Below are positions 17,743-23,650 of a stretch of 28,024 bases of DNA, piece by piece. The DNA is from JAHBNG01 sp039028975. GTDB lineage: Bacteria; Chloroflexota; Anaerolineae; Caldilineales; Caldilineaceae. The stretch's first letter is position 1; each line of letters starts with the position of its first letter. A model generated the notes under the pieces. It saw only the letters and a list, made by a program, of their open reading frames with translations, had not been told where the DNA came from and made no database searches. The stretch lies in NCBI GenBank assembly GCA_039028975.1, contig JBCCHB010000195.1:1-28024 (forward strand), given 5' to 3'. The translations under genes and the position numbers were made by a program.

Positions 17743-17748
17743 CCTCCT
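17743..17748 (-). promoter_or_regulatory. Shine-Dalgarno AGGAGG fixing the TTG start of hppA
   Basis: Minus-strand AGGAGG, 6 bases before TTG (17736-17734). It is the strongest ribosome binding site in the window and the main reason to reject the ATG at 17823. Confidence 0.85.
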
Positions 17749-17877
17749 AAAATAGAGCTGTTGCTTGGGTATGAACTTACCCAATCTGATGGGATAAAAA
17801 AAATCTCTGCGAGGCTGTACCATTCGTCAGAGACTACCAATATCAAACTATTGATATGTTGAGTCACCTTTGACTTC

Positions 17878-17927
17878 TATACTAAGCGCTGTTTGAGAAC
17901 AACCAATGGAGCGCAGTTGTCTAACGA
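17878..17927. repeat. Possible shortened copy of the dispersed element
   Basis: The left end TATACTAAGCGC resembles the TATACTGCG start of the other copies, and GGAGCGCAGTTG followed by TCTAACGAGC closely matches GGAGCGAACTGCG followed by TCTAACGGGC in the copy near 21338. The middle and the hairpin arms are missing. Confidence 0.35.
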
Positions 17928-18065
17928 GCACGACCACGTACCGAACGGGGCGTACCTACGACACTACGAACTACTAATATGATAAACAACCACACAAAAA
18001 CCAAAATAATGTAGTTGTTTTTTCGTGATTCGTCAAGTTTGGGGGTAAGGCGCGATCCGTGGAAT

Positions 18066-18225
18066 GTGATTCGTGGATAGATGAAAACCGTTCTTAATCG
18101 CCAGACTTTTCCAGCACTAAAGTGCGGTTATGTTGAAAACGGTGGTTTCCTATAGACTCTACCAGAGAAGAAGAACTACCGTTTTCAAACAGAGCTCACT
18201 ATAAGTTCCCAAATCCACGAATCAC
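18066..18225. repeat. Wide inverted repeat enclosing the dispersed hairpin element
   Basis: GTGATTCGTGGAT (18066-18078) is the perfect reverse complement of ATCCACGAATCAC (18213-18225). The two arms bracket the hairpin element at 18134-18207. No ORF lies between them. Confidence 0.75.
18134..18207. repeat. Dispersed intergenic hairpin element, copy 2
   Basis: Arms TGAAAACGGTGGTTT (18134-18148) and GAACTACCGTTTTCA (18173-18187) pair almost fully. The downstream words GAGCTCACTATAAGTT match GAGCTGAGTATAAGTT of the copy at 219-307. Stem changes relative to that copy keep pairing (A-T becomes G-C). It lies just past the aldehyde oxidoreductase gene and could also act as its transcript end, but no T-run follows. 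Confidence 0.6.
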
Positions 18226-18239
18226 GTGAGTTGAATTAC

Positions 18240-19997
18240 TTAAGCTGCTACCCGACCAAACTCATCAGGAATCCCCATGGTCCCAACACCATCCATCCGT
18301 TCATAGATGTTATGTACTTCGGTGCCATGAAAACGAGCAGCCTGATTGGTTGGTTTCAGCTCCTCATCATAGAAGAATTGGGGAAGTTCATCATCTTCCT
18401 GAGAAAAGCCTGCAGCTAGATTAAATTCCCGCTCCAAAAGTAGAGTCTCCCTGCCTACCTCGTGGAAGAAGGTTGGCTGAACGTCAGAGCCAACCGCTTC
18501 ATTCATAGCTTGGGCAAGCCACTCAATATTGGGATTGGTGACGCTGCGCCCAAAGATACAAAGGCCGATCGAATCAACAGCGGCACAAGCAATCTGAGCC
18601 TCTAAACTGGCATCCATTAACTCAGGTAGATCCTTGTCCCGAGACTGCATTCGGGGCACATTACCCGTGGTATGATCGGCACCTTGAGCAGAGGTCATCA
18701 TAGAGATACCTGTCACTTCGATCACTCGCGGATCATATGCGCTGATGGCTTGCCCTTTCACTACGGGGACTCGATGAAAGCCATACTGCTTACCTACAGC
18801 CGCCGTCCCTTGTGCCCAATGCTTGCCCTCTTCAGTCCCTTCTTGAAGAGCTTTAAAGACAGAGCGCATGAAGTCTGTGTCGCCAAATGGAACGTTTTGT
18901 GCATCCATAAGGACGGCAATCATGGCACCTGTCTCAATGGTATCGACACCGAGCAAGTTGCAGTACTGATTCATCTCTGCCAGGTCATCTGGCTCCGAAA
19001 GACCACAGTTGGTTCCTAAGAGGGCCAGAGTCTCATATTCAATCGGCGAGGTCACTTCATTTCCATTCTCGTCCGCCCAGACGTTGCTGCATTGAATGAT
19101 ACATCCAGGCATACAGGCGTGGGTATGTTGCCCCCCTCGGGAATTGTTCAATTCTGTAACGTAGGTACCGCCCATCTTGAACGTCTCTTCTTCATCATTG
19201 ACCTGGGCACCTAAAGTAAAATTGTTGACTGGGATGCCACCAATATGATTGGTGTAATCACCCATTGCCATGGTGCCGATTGGGTTATAGGTCGTTTGGA
19301 TAGATTCATCTTCCTGTACCCACTTGGCATAAGTCTTGACGGCTGCCAACGTCTTTTTCCGATCATGAAGATTGGGCATCTTGTGAACATCAATGACGAT
19401 GGCCTTTACCTTTTTGCTGCCCATAACGGCCCCAACACCACCGCGCGCGGCCAATCTGGAGGGACGTCCATCATTATCGCTGATGGCGATTCCTGCCAGC
19501 AGGCCCTGATATTCTCCTACCGGGCCACAGAGGGCAAGGGCTATTTTCTTGCTATACTTTTCATAGAGCATATCGGCTACTTGGTAGTTATCTTTACCCA
19601 GGTAGGGAGTGGCATCGTCAAAATGGATCCCACCTTCTTTATCTAGGTGGATAACGACCCAATCCGGAGACTGATCGTGGAGGGTAATCCCACAGACCTC
19701 GAGCCGCCCCATGGCGTAGGCAAACGTTCCCCCACCGTTGGCCTCTTTAATCCCTCCCGTTAATGGACTCTTACAGCCTACGCTAATGCGGTTGGCATTG
19801 GAGAAGGTAGTGCCAGCAAATGGCCCAGCAGAAAAGATGAGTGGGTTCTCTGGACCCAGTGGATCAACCTGGGCGACGTTCATTTCGACTAGCGTCTTGG
19901 CAATGAGGTAACGCCCAGCTTTGATCAGTGCTTCTCCCTCCCATGTTTCCGACTGAACACTCCGATCCTTCAGATTAATGTCTAGATATTTGCGCAT
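18240..19997 (-). CDS. Aldehyde:ferredoxin oxidoreductase family protein (tungsten pterin enzyme)
   Basis: 585 residues, ATG behind AAGGA at a spacing of 9. Family members oxidise aldehydes to acids and pass electrons to ferredoxin, using a tungsten bis-pterin cofactor and a [4Fe-4S] cluster in the cytoplasm. The four cluster cysteines are visible: C295, C298 and C302 in CMPGCIIQC, and C480 in SIGLCIFG. The N-terminal domain shows the usual AGPFAGTTFSNANR and GCKSPLTGGIKEANGG words, and RLAARGGVGAVMGSKK is present. The length is close to well-studied members (about 600). It follows gpsA by 51 bases on the same strand and is probably co-transcribed with it. No ferredoxin, MoaD-like or pterin synthesis gene is in the window. 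Which aldehyde it uses cannot be told; glyceraldehyde-type substrates are a guess from the neighbour. Confidence 0.9.
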   Translation of the reverse strand: MRKYLDINLKDRSVQSETWEGEALIKAGRYLIAKTLVEMNVAQVDPLGPENPLIFSAGPFAGTTFSNANRISVGCKSPLTGGIKEANGGGTFAYAMGRLEVCGITLHDQSPDWVVIHLDKEGGIHFDDATPYLGKDNYQVADMLYEKYSKKIALALCGPVGEYQGLLAGIAISDNDGRPSRLAARGGVGAVMGSKKVKAIVIDVHKMPNLHDRKKTLAAVKTYAKWVQEDESIQTTYNPIGTMAMGDYTNHIGGIPVNNFTLGAQVNDEEETFKMGGTYVTELNNSRGGQHTHACMPGCIIQCSNVWADENGNEVTSPIEYETLALLGTNCGLSEPDDLAEMNQYCNLLGVDTIETGAMIAVLMDAQNVPFGDTDFMRSVFKALQEGTEEGKHWAQGTAAVGKQYGFHRVPVVKGQAISAYDPRVIEVTGISMMTSAQGADHTTGNVPRMQSRDKDLPELMDASLEAQIACAAVDSIGLCIFGRSVTNPNIEWLAQAMNEAVGSDVQPTFFHEVGRETLLLEREFNLAAGFSQEDDELPQFFYDEELKPTNQAARFHGTEVHNIYERMDGVGTMGIPDEFGRVAA

Positions 19998-20048
19998 CGT
20001 GTTTCATCCTTATTATGAGTATAGGCTTTATTATATGAAGTGTATATA

Positions 20049-21164
20049 TCATGAATTAGGATCAGACCCAAAAAATGAGTTCCACGGAATATCGACGATA
20101 CCATCATTACAGACAATCTCGCTCATCATCCGCAGTAGCGGGAGCCGAGAACTATCCAATTCACCCTGCTGCACCAGCCACTCGACGGTTCGCCCTATGG
20201 CAAGAGCAAGTTCAGCACCTTCAATGGTGTCATCTGGCATGTGCTGCATTTTGGCATCCGTGTAGCGCATCCCCAAACCGAGCAATCTCCCCATACGGGA
20301 GTTGCGCCCACCCTGGCATGTGACATAAAGATCCCCTGCGCCAGCCATGCTTAATACGCTGTGCTGTGAGCCACCCATATACTCGACCAGATAAGATGTC
20401 TCCCAAAGGCCCTGGGCAAAGATGGCCGCGGCAGGGTTGTGCATGGCCGCGTCGTTGGTTGGCCGATTGCCCGCTTCATTATCCCTTTCTAGCAGTCCAT
20501 GGGCCAACCCAACAGCCAATGCATAGACATTCTTCATGGCAACACAAACCTCTATCCCCACTACGTCTGTGCTGGTCCAGACATGATAGTAAGGTGTACG
20601 CATGAGTTCCGCCAGCCTGTCGATTAGCCCCAGATCGGAGCCAGCTAGCACGACCGATGTGTGGCGTCGTGCAGCCAGTTCACCTGCAATAGAAGGGCCA
20701 CCCACCGCAACCATCTGAATCTGATCCCGATACTCAGGGGAGAGCCCCTCTCGTAAAGCATCAGGCAGAATACGCAAGCGTTCATTTTTGGACACCCAAT
20801 AGTTGCCGTCATTCTTTCCTTCTAAGCCTTTGGTCAAAAAAAGCATGGGGACCTCTGGGAATAGGCTCTCTCCCAGAAGAGTGTCCAGCATCATCGCTGC
20901 CCAGTCAACACCTAGTGAGTTGACGCCGAGTACCACTAAATCTGTGCCATCGACTGCTTCGTCCAGCCGATCGAAGGTGTAGGGGTGTACCGCTTCAGAA
21001 AGTGATATTTTCAGCCCTGGATGGACTCGGTTCTCATGAATCTGCTCAATGATATCACCATCTAGATGGGTTCCCACTAGATTGACTGTATGACCATTAT
21101 CCGTCAGTGGCACGCTAAAGGCACTGCCCATAACGCCTGCACCCAAAATTGTAATCTTTGTCAT
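20049..21164 (-). CDS. gpsA: Glycerol-3-phosphate dehydrogenase [NAD(P)+]
   Basis: 372 residues from the ATG at 21164, where the Rossmann motif starts at once (TKITILGAGVMGSA). A longer in-frame start at 21245 would only add unrelated sequence. The enzyme reduces dihydroxyacetone phosphate to sn-glycerol-3-phosphate, the backbone of membrane phospholipids. Family marks: FLTKGLEG, VAVGGPSIAGELA, the catalytic Lys in VAMKNVYALAVG, and the signature GAGDLYVTCQGGRNSRMG. The GAGVMG dinucleotide motif departs from the usual GAGSWGTA, so this is a diverged branch. Its leader carries a near-perfect 16-base hairpin (21196-21251). The aldehyde oxidoreductase gene follows 51 bases downstream. Confidence 0.88.
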   Translation of the reverse strand: MTKITILGAGVMGSAFSVPLTDNGHTVNLVGTHLDGDIIEQIHENRVHPGLKISLSEAVHPYTFDRLDEAVDGTDLVVLGVNSLGVDWAAMMLDTLLGESLFPEVPMLFLTKGLEGKNDGNYWVSKNERLRILPDALREGLSPEYRDQIQMVAVGGPSIAGELAARRHTSVVLAGSDLGLIDRLAELMRTPYYHVWTSTDVVGIEVCVAMKNVYALAVGLAHGLLERDNEAGNRPTNDAAMHNPAAAIFAQGLWETSYLVEYMGGSQHSVLSMAGAGDLYVTCQGGRNSRMGRLLGLGMRYTDAKMQHMPDDTIEGAELALAIGRTVEWLVQQGELDSSRLPLLRMMSEIVCNDGIVDIPWNSFFGSDPNS

Positions 21165-21195
21165 ATGGTATTTATTGTCTGTATAGTGCGGTTGG

Positions 21196-21251
21196 GCATA
21201 GATGCGTATAAACCGATATGATTTCAGCAGGTCGCTTATACACATCTATGC
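21196..21251 (-). repeat. Strong hairpin in the gpsA leader
   Basis: Arms 21196-21211 (GCATAGATGCGTATAA) and 21236-21251 (TTATACACATCTATGC) pair at 15 of 16 positions around a 24-base loop. The structure ends 31 bases before the gpsA ATG, so in the mRNA it would sit just upstream of the ribosome site; as DNA it could be an operator. The adjoining TATAGTGCGGTT resembles the flank of the dispersed hairpin element. Confidence 0.7.
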
Positions 21252-21270
21252 AAGAGCCAAGTAGGCGAAG

Positions 21271-21360
21271 TATATACTGCGGTCAATTCCAATCGGATGT
21301 CTCCTGATACTCTATGAGAAGAACAAAGACCGTTTTGGAGCGAACTGCGTCTAACGGGCG
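21271..21360. repeat. Dispersed intergenic hairpin element, copy 3 (diverged)
   Basis: It begins TATATACTGCGGTCAATT, very like TATACTGCGTTCGATT at 222-236. The middle TCTCCTGATACTCTATGAG resembles TTTCCTATAGACTCTACCAG of copy 2, and AAAGACCGTTTTGGAGC matches the right arm of the family. The left hairpin arm has decayed here. A separate short inverted repeat GAGCGAA/TTCGCTC follows at its right end. Confidence 0.45.
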
Positions 21361-21534
21361 TTTCGCTCAATTGTCTCTTGCTACGTAGGATATGTATAGC
21401 GCAGCTGCTCGAAAGTAACTACCTGTTGTTCTAAGAGGAATAATGGCTGATTGTGCGCTCAAACGCAAATCTCATCTTTTGTGAAATAGCAGAATATGAG
21501 GGGTAGCGATCGGGAGTGCTATTCATCACCATGA

Positions 21535-22215
21535 TCAAAGAACCTTGGTTTTGTCGATTTCGGGACCATCTAGCTCAACATAATCACCCGTGACAGTGAA
21601 GACAACCCGTTCACAGATGTTGACGACTCGATCCGCTGCGCGTTCCAAATTGTGGGCAACCCAAAGCAAGTAGTTGATTTGATCAACATGGTCGGAATCT
21701 TCTGCCATGAGCGCGATGAGATCTTCGTGAACTTGCTTGTAGATTTCGTCGACCTTGTCATCTCTTGTTGCAATCTCTCGTGCGCTAGTTTCGTCATTGT
21801 GAACGAATGTATTGATAGCCTCTTGCAACATGTCGGCCGCTAATTGAGCCATCTTAGGAATATCAACAAGTGGTTTCACTAAAGGCTGATGCCCAATATA
21901 GAGAGTAATCACAGCAATCCCCTTGGCATAATCGCCAATCCGTTCCAATTCTCCACTAATCTCCAAGAACGCTGCTATCTGGCGCAAATCAGAGGCAACA
22001 GGTTGTTGAAGCGTGATCAGCATCAACGCATCCTTCTCAATCTTATATCGCTTGATATTAATCGGATCATCCTCTGCGATCAGCCGATTGGCACCGATCT
22101 GATCCTGCTTTTTGAGGATAGTTACACTATTGCGTAATGCCTGATTGACCATACTTCCCATGAGTACAAGTTCATCTTTTACAGCATTTAGTTCTCGATC
22201 AAAGTGTGTTCTCAT
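21535..22215 (-). CDS. phoU: Phosphate signalling and transport accessory protein PhoU
   Basis: 226 residues, the usual length. PhoU is a peripheral cytoplasmic protein of two three-helix bundles that links the Pst transporter to the sensor kinase and restrains phosphate uptake. Both metal-binding motifs are present: ELERIGDYAKGIA in the first half and NLERAADRVVNICERV in the second. It is the last gene of the pst cluster on the minus strand, 349 bases after pstB. There is no phoR or phoB beside it. The start ATG at 22215 has only a weak AGGAC upstream. Confidence 0.95.
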   Translation of the reverse strand: MRTHFDRELNAVKDELVLMGSMVNQALRNSVTILKKQDQIGANRLIAEDDPINIKRYKIEKDALMLITLQQPVASDLRQIAAFLEISGELERIGDYAKGIAVITLYIGHQPLVKPLVDIPKMAQLAADMLQEAINTFVHNDETSAREIATRDDKVDEIYKQVHEDLIALMAEDSDHVDQINYLLWVAHNLERAADRVVNICERVVFTVTGDYVELDGPEIDKTKVL

Positions 22216-22564
22216 AAGTTTGTCCTGTGGTCACAATGGACCGCTTCATGGTACAGTAACTCGACTCAGTTTAGGCGCGCAATATCTCAGAAATCTATTT
22301 TGATCTCATCATTAGTCCCACATCAAAAAGCGGTGATTCCAACTGTACAGAAATAGTAAATTGCAGTAAAATTTGAGCTTACCCCCTGCCCAAGTGGGTC
22401 ATGCCACGTGTTGAGAGGGTACGTTGCGCTGTTTAGGCAATGATAGATGAAATTATCTTAACTATGTGCCGAAAACGGAGAATATTCCCTATATTTACAG
22501 AAGTATCCCCGCTTTCTCGAGGTCTGCAGTTCTATCTGGCCATCTATCGTAGCCGCTTTAGCAT
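22216..22564. other. Gap between pstB and phoU
   Basis: 349 non-coding bases, unusually long for this gene pair. A short hairpin (GTGG/CCAC with a 5-base loop near 22396-22411) is the only structure seen. phoU may therefore have its own promoter. Confidence 0.4.
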
Positions 22565-23392
22565 CTACCCGAATCGACCCGTAATGTAATCTTCTGTACG
22601 CTGCTTCTTAGGAGTCGAAAACAATTCCTTGGTCGGACCATATTCCACCGGGTGCCCTGTTCGATTTCCATCGACCATGAAGAAAGCCGTATAGTCCGAA
22701 ACGCGGGTGGCCTGCTGCATATTATGGGTGACGATAATAATCGTATAATCGTTCGATAGCTCCTGCATCAACTCCTCGATCCTGAGCGTTGCAATCGGAT
22801 CTAATGCAGAACATGGTTCATCCATGAGGATGATCTCGGGCTGCACTGCAATCGTTCGGGCGATGCAGAGGCGCTGCTGTTGGCCACCAGAGAGACCCAA
22901 TGCACTTTGCTGAAGCTTGTTCTTTACCTCATCCCAAATAGCCGCCCGCCTCAATGAGTTCTCAACCAGTTCATCCATGTCACCTTTATATCCGTTGATC
23001 TTGGCGCCCCAGGATATATTTTCATAGATTGATTTGGGAAACGGGTTTGGTTTTTGGAAGACCATACCAATACGGCGACGCACCTCTACCGGGTCCACGT
23101 CTCGATCATAAATATTTTGGCCATTGAATTCAACAACACCCTCAATCCGTGCCGATGGAATCAGATCATTCATGCGATTAAAGCAGCGTAATACCGTGCT
23201 CTTACCACAGCCAGATGGGCCAATCATGGCCGTAATCTTGCGTCTTTCGATCTGCAGATTTACGTCGCGTACCGCATGGAACTTACCATAGTGGACATCC
23301 ATATTCCGAGTTTCGATGGCTACATTGGCCACATTCGTCATAATTGCAGATGATGTCTCTAAAGCGTCCATTGTCATTACTGGCGTTGCCAT
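22565..23392 (-). CDS. pstB: Phosphate ABC transporter ATP-binding protein PstB
   Basis: 275 residues, ATG preceded by AAGGGA about 9 bases away. This is the cytoplasmic ATPase of the PstSCAB importer. Walker A (GPSGCGKST), Q-loop (GMVFQKPNPFP), ABC signature (LSGGQQQR), Walker B (IILMDEPCSALDP) and the H-loop (IIVTHNMQQ) are all intact. The N-terminal 25 residues before the ATPase core are an ordinary extension. It lies 258 bases past pstA; that gap contains an inverted repeat. Confidence 0.97.
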   Translation of the reverse strand: MATPVMTMDALETSSAIMTNVANVAIETRNMDVHYGKFHAVRDVNLQIERRKITAMIGPSGCGKSTVLRCFNRMNDLIPSARIEGVVEFNGQNIYDRDVDPVEVRRRIGMVFQKPNPFPKSIYENISWGAKINGYKGDMDELVENSLRRAAIWDEVKNKLQQSALGLSGGQQQRLCIARTIAVQPEIILMDEPCSALDPIATLRIEELMQELSNDYTIIIVTHNMQQATRVSDYTAFFMVDGNRTGHPVEYGPTKELFSTPKKQRTEDYITGRFG

Positions 23393-23490
23393 ACTTATTT
23401 ATCCCTTTGCATTTGATTACTATAGCCCGCCCCATAAGTACCCAATCAACATTTTGAGCATTACACAGAGCCTCTTGGAGGAGGCACAGA

Positions 23491-23570
23491 GCGACACAGA
23501 GAAAGACTCAATAGAGAAGAACTATCTCAGTGAATCTCTGTGAGAACTCGGTGTCTTTCTCTGTCATCGC
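23491..23570. repeat. Inverted CACAGAG-type repeat between pstA and pstB
   Basis: ACAGAGAAAGAC (23496-23507) pairs perfectly with GTCTTTCTCTGT (23553-23564), and GCGA (23491-23494) pairs with TCGC (23567-23570) beyond a small internal loop. The nearby words CACAGAG and TCTCTGTGAGAAC belong to a low-complexity intergenic style common in several bacterial phyla. It would form a hairpin in the pst mRNA. Confidence 0.65.
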
Positions 23571-23650
23571 GACTCAGTATCATGAGAAAAAGTCATAAGC
23601 GTCATTTCCCTTATCTGGGTAATTTATCTTTGGGTTGGCTATGACTATTC

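Larger units (their letters stand above)
17749..18239. other. Repeat-rich intergenic region between AOR gene and hppA
   Basis: About 490 non-coding bases. It contains a perfect 7-bp palindrome ATATCAA/TTGATAT with a 4-base loop (17840-17857), a possible shortened copy of the dispersed element (17878-17927), direct repeats GATCCGTGGA and GATTCGTGGA near 18054 and 18068, a wide 13-bp inverted repeat (18066-18225), and the second full copy of the dispersed hairpin element inside it. The hppA promoter should also be here. Confidence 0.55.

Noticed and set aside
17737..17823. N-terminal extension of hppA to the ATG at 17823
   Set aside because: It has no ribosome site and charged residues before the first helix, whereas a perfect AGGAGG precedes the TTG at 17736.
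21338..21367. GTCTAACG resembling an integron attC half-site, with a similar word near 17920
   Set aside because: The matching GTTAGAC partner and the stem of an attC site are missing, and no integrase or cassette array is present.
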